64,000 nucleotides of DNA from NCBI RefSeq assembly GCF_018449695.1, contig NZ_JAAVUY010000029.1, forward strand, positions 1 through 64,000, in the 5' to 3' direction. This document shows positions 50,815 through 59,432 of the stretch, one piece after another. A model generated the notes under the pieces. It was not told the origin of the DNA. It made no database searches and saw only the letters and a list, made by a program, of their open reading frames with translations. Origin of the DNA: Bradyrhizobium sp. dw_411. Lineage in GTDB: Bacteria > Pseudomonadota > Alphaproteobacteria > Rhizobiales > Xanthobacteraceae. A program made the translations under genes and the position numbers. Positions within the stretch are counted from its first letter, which is position 1. Every line of letters begins with the position of its first letter.

Positions 50815-51279
50815 CTACGATGGGCCGCCGAGTTTCACCGCGGTAGCTTCAAGCAGTTCGTTCAAAGCCGCCATCGAGCGGGGTCCCAATTCCTTCCGGA
50901 CCCGGCTTTCCGCCTGGCGCCAGAACGTCACGGCCTTGCGCAGATGCGCCCGTCCCTTGCTCGTGATCTGGATCGCGCGAACGCGGCGATCTCCCGGATT
51001 TTCGACGCTGGCCACGAGTCCCAGCACCTCAAGCGGCTTCAAGTCGCGGTTCAACGTCGTCGGATGCTTTCCGACGCGTTCTGCCAGGGCGCCGATCGAG
51101 ACATGGTCGTGGCCGCCAAGCGTCAAGCCGTAAAGACAGGACAGCACCCCGAACTGGTTGGCCGTCAGGTGAACCGGCTCCAGCGCGGCGTCATAGATCT
51201 GGGTCAGCCGCCGCGTGACCCGGCGGGCGCGCAGGCAAGTGCAGTTGACGATTTCCTGGATATCGATCGGCTCAGTCAT
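50815..51279 (-). CDS. MarR-family transcriptional regulator
   Basis: 154 residues from ATG 51279. The winged helix-turn-helix core is SIGALAERVGKHPTTLNRDL (about residues 61-80), with the wing around ASVENPGDRRVRAIQITSKG. The N-terminal CTCLRARR (about residue 14) has two Cys and could be redox-responsive. It is divergent from the MATE transporter; a 14-base imperfect inverted repeat lies between, so it probably controls the transporter and itself. Confidence 0.92.
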   Translation of the reverse strand: MTEPIDIQEIVNCTCLRARRVTRRLTQIYDAALEPVHLTANQFGVLSCLYGLTLGGHDHVSIGALAERVGKHPTTLNRDLKPLEVLGLVASVENPGDRRVRAIQITSKGRAHLRKAVTFWRQAESRVRKELGPRSMAALNELLEATAVKLGGPS

Positions 51280-51317
51280 GGTCACACTTAGTTTATCCGG
51301 CAAGATAGTTGATCGTA

Positions 51318-51361
51318 TATCTATATCTGCATATACAGACATATAGCTGCAGATACAGATA
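51318..51361. promoter_or_regulatory. Candidate MarR operator between marR and MATE genes
   Basis: The arms tatctatatctgca and tgcagatacagata are a 14-base inverted repeat with one mismatch, spaced 16 bases apart. The AT-rich centre also holds tatacaga and catatagc. The site covers the likely promoters of both divergent genes. Confidence 0.65.
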
Positions 51362-51387
51362 ATTGCAATTCAAACGGATTATTTAGT

Positions 51388-52875
51388 GTGGATCAGGTAA
51401 CGCCGTCGACATCATCCGTGGCGCCGCGGGTCGGAACCGCAGCAAGCGGCGGCGCGGAAGACGCTTCTTCCGGCGGTGTGGCCGTGGCGGCCTATATCGC
51501 AAGAAGCCGGATGCTGGCCCGGCGTCAGACGTTGCTGACGGGCGCGATCCTGCCGACCATGCTCAAGCTCGCGATTCCGACCCTGATCGTGCTGGTCGTG
51601 CAAACCATGGTCGGCATCGCGGAAACCTATTTCGTCAGCTTTCTCGGCACCGACGCGCTGGCCGGCGTCGCGCTGGTGTTTCCGGTGCTGATGCTGATGC
51701 AAATGATGTCGAATGGCGGGATCGGCGGCGGTGTCGCCTCGGCGATCGCCCGCGCGCTCGGAGCCGGGCGCAAGGATGAAGCCGATGCGCTGGTGCTGAA
51801 CGCACTGGTTCTGGCTGTCGTGTTCGGTGTGGCGTTCTCGGCCGCCGAATTCCTCGGTGGCAGCGCGCTGTACCGGGCGCTCGGCGGTCAGGGCGCCACA
51901 CTCGCGGCGTCGCTGGCCTATGCCAATACGGTCTTCGCCGGCGCAGCACTGGTGTGGATCGTGAGCCTGATGGCTGCGGCGCTTCGTGGCGCCGGCAATA
52001 CGGTGGTGCCGGCCACGGTGATCTTTATCGGCATGTTCGTGCTGTTGCCGCTGTCGCCCGCACTGATTTTCGGCTGGGGACCTTTTCCCAAATTGGGCGT
52101 CGCAGGCGCCGGCCTCGCGGTCGTCACGTACTATCTGATCGGCGCAACGATACTCATCGCCTATCTGCGCTCGGCGCGCAGCACGCTGCATTTGTCGTTT
52201 AACATAAAGCGTATCAAGTGGCGTCGGCTCGCGGATATCCTGCGTGTCGGTGGATTGTCCGCGTTGGGGGCGATCCAGGCCAACCTTACCGTCGTTCTGG
52301 TGACCGGTGTCGTCGGATTGTTCGGTACCGATGCGATCGCGGGCTACGGCATCGCGTCGCGGCTCGATTATATCCTGATCCCGCTATTGTTCGCGCTGGG
52401 TACGGCCGCGCTGACCATGGTCGGAACCAATTTCGGCGCCGGTCAGGTTGCGCGGGCGGAACGTATCGCCTGGATCAGTGCGTTCTTCGCCGCCGGCCTG
52501 ACCGAACTCATCGGCGCACTTGCTGCGATCTTCCCGCGCGCGTGGCTGTCGCTGTTCAGCACCGAGCCCGGGGTATTGGCTACCGGCGAGCTTTATCTGC
52601 ACACGGTGGCGCCGTTCTACGGGATATTTGGATTTGGCATGCTGCTGTATTTCGCAGGCCAAGGCGCGGGCCGCGTGCTGTGGCCGGTGCTGGCAGGAAC
52701 CGCGCGGCTGATCATCGCCGCTGCTATCGGCTGGATCATCGTGGTTCATTTCGGCGGCGGCCTGCGCGCGCTGTTTATCGCGGTTGCGGCGGCGTCCGTC
52801 ACCTATGGCGTCGTCACCGCCGCGGCGCTTTGGTTGCGAAGTTGGGATCGTGGTGTGCCGATCCCCCGGAAATAA
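51388..52875 (+). CDS. MATE-family efflux transporter
   Basis: 495 residues with twelve predicted membrane helices and the MatE repeats (LKLAIPTLIVLVVQTMVGIA in the first half; GYGIASRLDYILIPLLFALG in the second). It exports cationic or organic drugs using Na+ or H+. GTG 51388 is the first start in frame, but no good ribosome site precedes it, so the true start may be further in. The gene is divergent from and probably repressed by the MarR regulator. Confidence 0.9.
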   Translation: MDQVTPSTSSVAPRVGTAASGGAEDASSGGVAVAAYIARSRMLARRQTLLTGAILPTMLKLAIPTLIVLVVQTMVGIAETYFVSFLGTDALAGVALVFPVLMLMQMMSNGGIGGGVASAIARALGAGRKDEADALVLNALVLAVVFGVAFSAAEFLGGSALYRALGGQGATLAASLAYANTVFAGAALVWIVSLMAAALRGAGNTVVPATVIFIGMFVLLPLSPALIFGWGPFPKLGVAGAGLAVVTYYLIGATILIAYLRSARSTLHLSFNIKRIKWRRLADILRVGGLSALGAIQANLTVVLVTGVVGLFGTDAIAGYGIASRLDYILIPLLFALGTAALTMVGTNFGAGQVARAERIAWISAFFAAGLTELIGALAAIFPRAWLSLFSTEPGVLATGELYLHTVAPFYGIFGFGMLLYFAGQGAGRVLWPVLAGTARLIIAAAIGWIIVVHFGGGLRALFIAVAAASVTYGVVTAAALWLRSWDRGVPIPRK

Positions 52876-52919
52876 TCCAACTGCAGTCGCGAAGATGAAC
52901 CATTGGAGAGGAGGAACAC

Positions 52920-53438
52920 ATGAATACGACGGCTATATTCGGTCTCAGCGCGGCGATGAGTCTCATTACCGGCATCGTGCTTGCGAGCCTATACATCCTG
53001 CCGCGGCTTCAAAACACGCACCGGGACGATGCGCTGACCGCGCTGATCATTCCCCATGCGTTCAGGTTCATCGGCCTCAGCTTTCTGGTGCCGGGCGTGG
53101 TTTCACCGTCGTTGCAGGCTTCTTTCGCGACACCCGCAGCCTATGGCGATCTCGGCGCCGCTATTCTGGCGCTGATCGCGGTGTTCGCGCTGCGCTCGAA
53201 ATCATCTTTGGCCATCCCGCTGGTATGGCTGTTCAACATCTGGGGCTTTGCCGATCTCGCCCATGCGGTTTACGAGGGCGCGATCGGGGTGGGGATTTCA
53301 CCGGGCATGTTGGGCGCGGCGTTTTTCATCCCCACCGTCCTGGTGCCGCTGCTGTTCGTCACGCATGTGTTGATTTTCCGGCTGCTGCTTCGCTCGAATC
53401 AGCCCGTCCAATCCGGCGCGACCTTGTTCAGCTCGTAA
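52920..53438 (+). CDS. Multi-pass membrane protein of unknown function
   Basis: 172 residues with about five hydrophobic helices (for example TAIFGLSAAMSLITGIVLAS near the start, and AAFFIPTVLVPLLFVTHVLI at the end). A strong ribosome site (GAGAGGAGGAACAC) precedes ATG 52920. It follows the MATE gene after 44 bases, so it may belong to the same MarR-controlled unit. I do not recognise the family; the pattern Gly-Phe-Ala-Asp in WGFADLAHAV is its most distinctive charged segment within a helix. Confidence 0.75.
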   Translation: MNTTAIFGLSAAMSLITGIVLASLYILPRLQNTHRDDALTALIIPHAFRFIGLSFLVPGVVSPSLQASFATPAAYGDLGAAILALIAVFALRSKSSLAIPLVWLFNIWGFADLAHAVYEGAIGVGISPGMLGAAFFIPTVLVPLLFVTHVLIFRLLLRSNQPVQSGATLFSS

Positions 53439-53441
53439 ACA

Positions 53442-54314
53442 TCAGCCCGGGAAGAAGCGCTGCCGGTTGGTCCATTCGCCGATCTTGTTATCCCTGACCC
53501 ATTGCGCCAGTTCGTCGTGACGCACGAACCACGCGCCCGGAAAACCGCGAATATATTTCAGGATGCGGTCGAACTGGGCGGCCATCAGCGGCCGTCCGCC
53601 GAAATGGCAGTGCAGCGTGATGTTGAGGTATGACGTCGGCTCATTGGCGTAGAGATAGTCGAACGTGTCCTTGTAAACTTCGAACCAGTCGCGCGGATTG
53701 GCGCGCAGCACGCGGTGATCGGCGAAATCCGAATGCGGCAGCGCCACCAGCGTTCCCTTGCCGGTGTCGACGCAAAACGGCAGATCGATGTGGTTGTAAT
53801 CGCCGTACCAGAGGAAGCCGGTATCGGCGATGATCTCTTCGGTATGGGCTGATGGCGCCAGCACCGGGCTCAGCCATCCCTTCGGCGGCGCGCCGGTCAG
53901 CTTCTTGAACACGCCGATGCATTTTTCGATCAATGCCCGTTCCTCGTCGGGCTCAAGATAGGCCATCAGCGCATCCTGCGTATAGGAATGGCCGGCGATC
54001 TCGTGGCCTGTTTTGAGCATGCACTCGACCGCGTCCGGCGCGATTTCCATCGAATGCGCGTTGGCCACGAAGGTCGAAGGCGTCTGGTTCTCGTTGAGAA
54101 TCTTGAGAAGGCGCCACACCCCGTTGCGGCTGCCATAGGTTCCCCAGGTCATCGCGGCGCGATCATGCGTGCCCGGCTTGAGCGATGTGGTCTGTACCGA
54201 GAAAGGAGGGCCCTTGTCTCCAGACCAGTTCTCCATCAGGCATGTCACCACCACGGCGACCCGCGCGCCGTTGGGCCAGGCGAATCCTTTGGAAGCGTCT
54301 GTTGGCGCGGTCAT
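53442..54314 (-). CDS. Polysaccharide-deacetylase/PuuE-family protein
   Basis: 290 residues from ATG 54314, preceded by AAAGGGA. The NodB-type fold is recognised from HEIAGHSYTQDAL (about 100-112, the metal-binding HxxxH segment) and ITLHCHFGGRPLM (about 230-242). The absence of a signal peptide and its length fit the allantoinase PuuE branch, which acts in the cytosol on cyclic or amide substrates, rather than a secreted chitin deacetylase. It converges on the membrane-protein gene with three bases between stops. Confidence 0.88.
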   Translation of the reverse strand: MTAPTDASKGFAWPNGARVAVVVTCLMENWSGDKGPPFSVQTTSLKPGTHDRAAMTWGTYGSRNGVWRLLKILNENQTPSTFVANAHSMEIAPDAVECMLKTGHEIAGHSYTQDALMAYLEPDEERALIEKCIGVFKKLTGAPPKGWLSPVLAPSAHTEEIIADTGFLWYGDYNHIDLPFCVDTGKGTLVALPHSDFADHRVLRANPRDWFEVYKDTFDYLYANEPTSYLNITLHCHFGGRPLMAAQFDRILKYIRGFPGAWFVRHDELAQWVRDNKIGEWTNRQRFFPG

Positions 54315-54578
54315 GGTCTGTCCCTTTCTTCGGCTCTTTATTTTTTGGCGGCCGGCGGTATTTCCGCAGGCGCGAATGGACCTAATTTCACTGCGCTGAT
54401 GCCGCCAATACCGCGCCCATGTCAACGTCTTTCGGAGTAGATCAGCCAGCCGGCAGATATCGCCGATCGATCCTCGACTTACCTCTTCAAGCCTTGATAT
54501 ATGGCGTCCTTGCTTGAGTGCGGGCGGCCGAAATTCCGGCGAAACAGAACCCGGCAGCGCATGAATCGGGAGTGGTTG

Positions 54579-55565
54579 ATGGATCGCCGTGATTGTCTTC
54601 GGTTGGGTGGCGCTGCACTGGTTGCGCCGCTATTGCCGGGCAAGCCTGCTCTGGCGCAATCGAAATACCCGGCGAGCACGATCCGCCTCGTGGTTCCCTA
54701 CGCGCCCGGTGGCGTGGTCGATGCCGTGGCGCGTCAATGGGCGGAGCGGATGAAGGCGCCGCTTGGCACTGTCATTATCGAAAACCAGGGCGGCGGGGGC
54801 GGTGTGATCGGCGCCAATACCGTGGCGCACGCCAAGGTCGACGGCTATACGCTGTTGTTCGGCGACACCAGTTGCCAGATCATCGCGCCCTATCTGATGC
54901 GACGTCCGCCTTACGATCCGGCCAAGGATTTCGCGGCGATTTCGATGATGGCGACGTCGTCGACCGCGATCGTCGTGCATCCCGGCGTTCCCGCCAAAAC
55001 GCTCGGTGAATTCATCGCCTACGCCAGGGCCAATCAGAAGAAGCTGTCTTACGCTTCGGCCGGCGCCGGAACGGTGACGCATCTGGCCGGCGAGTTGTTC
55101 AAGCAACTCACCCAGACACCCGATATTCTGCACGTGCCTTATCGCGGCGCGGGACCCGGCCTGATCGATCTGATCGCGGGCGTGGTGCCGATGATGACGC
55201 CCAACGTCACCAGCCAGGTGCTGAGTTTTCATCGCAGCGGTGATGTCCGCATTCTCGCGGTCTGCGCTCCTGCACGGCTCAAGGCCGCGCCGGAAATTCC
55301 CGCCGCCGTCGAGACGCTTTCCGGGCTTGTCGCCGGATTGACTTGTGGCGTGCTGGGGCCGGCGGGAACGCCGCAATCGATCATCGATCGGATTGCCGGC
55401 GTAACCGCTGATGTCATCAAGCAGCCGGAGTTCGATGACGCGTTGCAGGTCGCGGGACTGGAAGCGAGATCCGATGTCAGCCCGGCGGGCGCGGAGGCGT
55501 TTCTCGTCGCGGAACGGCAGCGTCTGATTCCGATTATCGAAGCCGCCGGCATGGAACGCCAATAG
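54579..55565 (+). CDS. Bug/TctC-family periplasmic solute receptor
   Basis: 328 residues from ATG 54579, six bases after GGGAG. The leader has a twin-Arg-like DRRDCLRLGGAALVAPL and cleavage near ALAQ (about residue 26). Family blocks are YPASTIRLVVPYAPGGVVDA, IENQGGGGGVIGANTVAH and HVPYRGAGPGLIDLIAGVVP. It is the third orphan receptor of this class in the window, and a GlcG/HbpS-family gene follows after 20 bases. Confidence 0.9.
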   Translation: MDRRDCLRLGGAALVAPLLPGKPALAQSKYPASTIRLVVPYAPGGVVDAVARQWAERMKAPLGTVIIENQGGGGGVIGANTVAHAKVDGYTLLFGDTSCQIIAPYLMRRPPYDPAKDFAAISMMATSSTAIVVHPGVPAKTLGEFIAYARANQKKLSYASAGAGTVTHLAGELFKQLTQTPDILHVPYRGAGPGLIDLIAGVVPMMTPNVTSQVLSFHRSGDVRILAVCAPARLKAAPEIPAAVETLSGLVAGLTCGVLGPAGTPQSIIDRIAGVTADVIKQPEFDDALQVAGLEARSDVSPAGAEAFLVAERQRLIPIIEAAGMERQ

Positions 55566-55585
55566 GGAGCCCAAAGAGAGCAATC

Positions 55586-56053
55586 ATGATCACGCTGGAC
55601 CAAGCCAATCGCATTATCGAAGCCATCATCAAGCGCGGCGCCGAACAGCAATGCCGGCCGCTGAGCGTCATCGTCGTCGAGCCGGGCTGCATCGTGAAGG
55701 CGTTCCAGAAGGAGGACGGCTCCTCGATGGTTCGCTTCGAGATGGCGTTTGGCAAAGCCTATGCAGCGCTTGCGCTCGGCCGCTCCTCGACGCTGGTGCG
55801 CGTGCGCAACGAGGAAAAGCCCGTCTTCATGCGCTATCTGCTCAGCGCCACCGACAACAAGATTTTCCCCGAAGGCGGCGGCATGCTGATCCGCGCCGAC
55901 AATGGCGACGTCGTCGGCGCGGTCGGCGTCACCGGCGATACCGAGCACAAGGACGAAGAACTGGCCGCCTTCGGCATCCGCGCTGCCGGCTTCAAAACCG
56001 ACGACGACTGCGCCGGCATGGGACGTGGCGTGAATGTCAGGCAGACGAAATAG
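55586..56053 (+). CDS. GlcG/HbpS-family protein
   Basis: 155 residues without a signal peptide. The family pattern is LDQANRIIEAIIKRGAEQQC at the start and VVGAVGVTGDTEHKDEELAA (about 109-128). Members bind haem or act in glycolate/organic-acid operons. The gene starts 20 bases after the Bug receptor stop, so the two are one operon; a cytosolic enzyme or binding role for the imported ligand is an inference. Confidence 0.9.
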   Translation: MITLDQANRIIEAIIKRGAEQQCRPLSVIVVEPGCIVKAFQKEDGSSMVRFEMAFGKAYAALALGRSSTLVRVRNEEKPVFMRYLLSATDNKIFPEGGGMLIRADNGDVVGAVGVTGDTEHKDEELAAFGIRAAGFKTDDDCAGMGRGVNVRQTK

Positions 56054-56090
56054 CGGAGGTGTGAGCCTCAGCTATTACTGACACCGCGCC

Positions 56091-57572
56091 TCACGCCCCC
56101 GTGCGGGCGCCCATCCGCGCGATCTCGCCGGCGTCGGGAAGAGCTTCGATCTTCCAGCAGGTCTCGATGATCCTGGCGGTCTGTTGCGTGGGCAGGATGC
56201 CTTCGGCGAGATCGGTGAACTTGCGCTCCAGATCCTTGTCGCTCATCGGCTTCTCCAGGCTGCCGATCGCGTGCTCGATGCGTTTGCGCAACACGCGTCC
56301 GTCACTGAGTTCGATCGACATCTCGACTTGCTCAGGCTTGATCCCGGCAGTGATCACCGGAACGACCTTGCTGCGCAGGCTGATCACGGCGGGATCGCGC
56401 ACCGCGCGGTCGCTGAATTGCTTCTCGCCGCCGGCGCCCTCGATCAGCGCAATGGCGACCGCATGATAGATGCTGAACTTGCCTTCGAGGCCTTCCTGCG
56501 GGGTTTTCTTGCCGGTCAGCTCAATCACCAGCGGATGCACTTTCAGTTCAACCCGCTTGATCTGGTCGGCGGTGAATTTCTCTTCGCCGCGAAGCTGGAT
56601 CGCCGCATCGATCGCCGGATGCAACACGATACCGCAGGCGAACGGCTTGTAAGTATTGAGCGCGGCCTCGTAGCGCTGGCCGAGGCCCTCGGTGATCTCC
56701 TTGTAGTCCTGCTTGGTGCTGATCGCATTGGCCCAGCCGCGCTTGGCCTCGATCATGCCATCGGAGCTGGTGTAGTTTTTCGAGGCCAGCAGCGCCGCGA
56801 AGATGCCGTTGCTGGCGGCGCGGCCCGGGTTAAAACTCTTGTTCATCGAGCCAAAGGATTCCCGCAGGCCGACCGGCTGCGATGCCGCTAGCCCAAGCGC
56901 CCAGATCATCTGCTGCTCGCTGAGGCCAAGCAACTTGCCGGTCGCCGCGGCCGCGCCGAACACGCCGGCGGTGCCGGTGATGTGCCAGCCGACATCATAG
57001 TGATTGGGATAAACCGCATTGCCGATCCGGCATTCGGTCTCGACACCCAGCACCAGCGCGTTGAGAAAATCCTTGCCCGATACCGGATGCATTTCCGACA
57101 GCGCAAGGATCGCCGAAGCGACCGGGCCCGCCGGATGGATGATGGTCTTCAGATGGGTGTCGTCATAGTCGAAAATATGACTCGAGACGCCGTTGAGGAA
57201 GGCCGCATTCATGATGTCGAAGCGTTCCTTGCGGCCGAGCAGCGAGGCCTGCGCGGGACCGGAGAACGGCCCCAGCGCAGAAGCTGCGATATCGACGGTC
57301 TGGTGATGCGAGCCGCCGATCGCGACGCCGACCCAGTTGAGCATGGTCCGCACGCCTTCCTTGCGCACGTTCGCGGGCAGGTCGTCATATCCTGATGAGA
57401 CGATGTAATGGGCGAGGATTTTAGTCACTTCCGGCGGAGCCGCGGCAGGAACTGCTGCGGGCTTCGGCGCCTCGGTTGGCGCGGCCTGCGCAAAGGCCGT
57501 CCCCGATGTCATGCCGGCTACAACGGGAAGGGCGGCAGCGGCGCGCAAAATTGTCCGGCGGTTGGTAGGCAT
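56091..57572 (-). CDS. Tat-exported MmgE/PrpD-family protein
   Basis: 493 residues. MmgE/PrpD proteins are 2-methylcitrate dehydratases or aconitate-family isomerases. The core has the family blocks NWVGVAIGGSHHQTVDIAAS, SHIFDYDDTHLKTIIHPAGP (about 134-153) and HITGTAGVFGAAAATGKLLG (about 196-215). Unlike the cytosolic enzymes it begins with a twin-Arg leader (NRRTILRAAAALPVV, residues 4-18) and an AFAQA cleavage region, then a Pro/Ala-rich linker. It lies back to back with threonine ammonia-lyase. Confidence 0.88.
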   Translation of the reverse strand: MPTNRRTILRAAAALPVVAGMTSGTAFAQAAPTEAPKPAAVPAAAPPEVTKILAHYIVSSGYDDLPANVRKEGVRTMLNWVGVAIGGSHHQTVDIAASALGPFSGPAQASLLGRKERFDIMNAAFLNGVSSHIFDYDDTHLKTIIHPAGPVASAILALSEMHPVSGKDFLNALVLGVETECRIGNAVYPNHYDVGWHITGTAGVFGAAAATGKLLGLSEQQMIWALGLAASQPVGLRESFGSMNKSFNPGRAASNGIFAALLASKNYTSSDGMIEAKRGWANAISTKQDYKEITEGLGQRYEAALNTYKPFACGIVLHPAIDAAIQLRGEEKFTADQIKRVELKVHPLVIELTGKKTPQEGLEGKFSIYHAVAIALIEGAGGEKQFSDRAVRDPAVISLRSKVVPVITAGIKPEQVEMSIELSDGRVLRKRIEHAIGSLEKPMSDKDLERKFTDLAEGILPTQQTARIIETCWKIEALPDAGEIARMGARTGA

Positions 57573-57697
57573 GGGAAGCTCGCTTGTTTCTTCGTTGAAA
57601 GATTGGGTTGCTTTTACAATCGCATCGGCAGGAAATACAGGCCAAATCGGGGTGTGTTATCGGCGGTTTGAAACGACGCAACCGGAGACCGGGGACC

Positions 57698-58939
57698 ATG
57701 AGTGAGACGTTGAAAAATTCCCTGGCGCGATTGCCGGTCAAGCTCGGCGACATCGAGGCGGCGGCTTCTGTCCTTGCCGGTTCCGTCAGGCAGACCAGCT
57801 TCGATCGCAGCCGGACGCTATCGGACATCCTCGGCGCCGACATATGGCTGAAGTTCGAGAACCTGCAGTTCACGGCCACCTTCAAGGAGCGTGGCGCGCT
57901 CAATCGGCTATCGGCCCTGTCTGTCGATGAGCGGCGGCGCGGCGTGATCGCGGTTTCGGCGGGCAACCACGCGCAGGGTGTCGCCTATCATGCGGCCCGG
58001 CTGTCGATCCCCGCCACCATCTTCGTGCCGCTGGGCACGCCGACCGTGAAGATCGAGAACACGCGCCGGCATGGCGCACAGGTGATCGAAGGTGGTGCAA
58101 CCCTCGAAGAAGCAACCCTTCTGGCCGCCGACCATGGCCGTGAAAAGCAACTCACCTTCATCCACCCCTATGACGATCCCCTGATCATCGCCGGCCAGGG
58201 CACCATCGCGCTGGAGATGCTCGCTTCGGTGCCCGGCCTCGATGTGCTGCTGGTTCCCATCGGCGGCGGCGGCTTGATCTCCGGCATCGCGGTCGCAGCC
58301 AAGACGATCAAGCCTGATATCGAGGTGATCGGCGTGCAGGCCGCGCTCTATCCCTCGATGTACAATCTCATCAAGGCGCAACAGCTTCCGGTCCGCGGCG
58401 ATACGCTCGCCGAAGGCATCGCGGTCAAGGCGCCCGGTCGCATCACCGCGGAGATCATCCGCGCGCTGGTTGACGACATTGTGCTCGTGACTGAACAGCA
58501 GATCGAGCAGGCGCTGAGCCTGCTCATCACAATCGAAAAGACCGTGACGGAAGGCGCGGGCGCCGCCGGCCTGGCGGCGGTTCTCGCCAACGAGGCGCGC
58601 TTCAAGGGCCGCGCGATCGGTCTGGTGCTGAGCGGCGGCAATATCGATACGCGGCTATTGGCCGGCGTGCTGACACGCCAGCTTGCGAAGGAAGGCCGCC
58701 TGTCGCAATTGAGATTCGACATCGCGGACCGGCCCGGTCAGTTGGCTACGGTGGTCGAAATCCTCAGCCATTGCGGCGCCAACATCGTCGAGGTCTCGCA
58801 TCAGCGCATCTTCACTGATTTGCCGGCCAAGGGCGTATCGCTTGAGGTCGTGATCGAGACCCGTGACCGCTCCCATCTGGAGGCGACCATCGCCTCGTTG
58901 AGAGCGGCGAACGTGGTTGTCGATGTGGGCGGCCATTGA
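57698..58939 (+). CDS. ilvA: Threonine ammonia-lyase (threonine dehydratase)
   Basis: 413 residues from ATG 57698. It is a PLP-dependent enzyme that makes 2-oxobutanoate from threonine, feeding isoleucine synthesis or threonine breakdown. The PLP lysine is in the block FENLQFTATFKERGALNRL (Lys about 57). The phosphate-binding loop is VPIGGGGLISGIAVA, with SGGNID near residue 320. A C-terminal ACT domain (about 335-413) suggests allosteric control. It is divergent from the MmgE/PrpD gene. Confidence 0.93.
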   Translation: MSETLKNSLARLPVKLGDIEAAASVLAGSVRQTSFDRSRTLSDILGADIWLKFENLQFTATFKERGALNRLSALSVDERRRGVIAVSAGNHAQGVAYHAARLSIPATIFVPLGTPTVKIENTRRHGAQVIEGGATLEEATLLAADHGREKQLTFIHPYDDPLIIAGQGTIALEMLASVPGLDVLLVPIGGGGLISGIAVAAKTIKPDIEVIGVQAALYPSMYNLIKAQQLPVRGDTLAEGIAVKAPGRITAEIIRALVDDIVLVTEQQIEQALSLLITIEKTVTEGAGAAGLAAVLANEARFKGRAIGLVLSGGNIDTRLLAGVLTRQLAKEGRLSQLRFDIADRPGQLATVVEILSHCGANIVEVSHQRIFTDLPAKGVSLEVVIETRDRSHLEATIASLRAANVVVDVGGH

Positions 58940-59082
58940 CGGTCGCAGTTCTTTGCGCAGTTGTTTGCGGCCCGGCGAGCGAGTAAGAAGTGATGGATTG
59001 CCGCAAAGCAGGTTCGGTCGAAATCCCGAGGCCCGACAACAGCCAAAGTTTTTCGATTGAAAATCCTGAATGAAATCAATCC

Positions 59083-59159
59083 GGTCCCGTAGCTCAGCCG
59101 GATAGAGCGACGGTTTCCTAAACCGTAGGTCGCATGTTCGAGTCATGCCGGGATCGCCA
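59083..59159 (+). tRNA. tRNA-Arg (anticodon CCT)
   Basis: 77 bases including an encoded CCA end. The acceptor stem pairs ggtcccg with cgggatc (one G-T pair), followed by discriminator g and cca. The D arm is gctcagccggatagagc. The anticodon arm is acggt-ttcctaa-accgt with anticodon CCT, and the T arm is gcatg-ttcgagt-catgc. No duplicated 3' end indicating an integrated element was seen downstream. Confidence 0.95.
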
Positions 59160-59432
59160 AAAATTGGCCTGTTGTCGCCGGTCTTCGGTCAGGGCGAGAG
59201 CCACTCAGAGCGCCGCCCGCCAAAGCTTCTCGCCATTCAGCGCCGCGGTAACGACATCTTTGGCATGTGCGGATTCTTTGCGGGTGAGCCAGGCGCTTAT
59301 TTCGCGCGGTAACAATGCAATCTCCGGTGACATCAGCGCAATCGGTATGCATTTGCCGCGCGATCGCCTTCAAGATTAACGGCAGGTTTATGAATTAATG
59401 GCACCTAGATACTTCGGATGCGGAGTACTCGA

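Noticed and set aside
59083..59159. tRNA-Arg as an integration site of an island
   Set aside because: No duplicated 3' end or integrase gene follows; the next genes are ordinary chemoreceptors.
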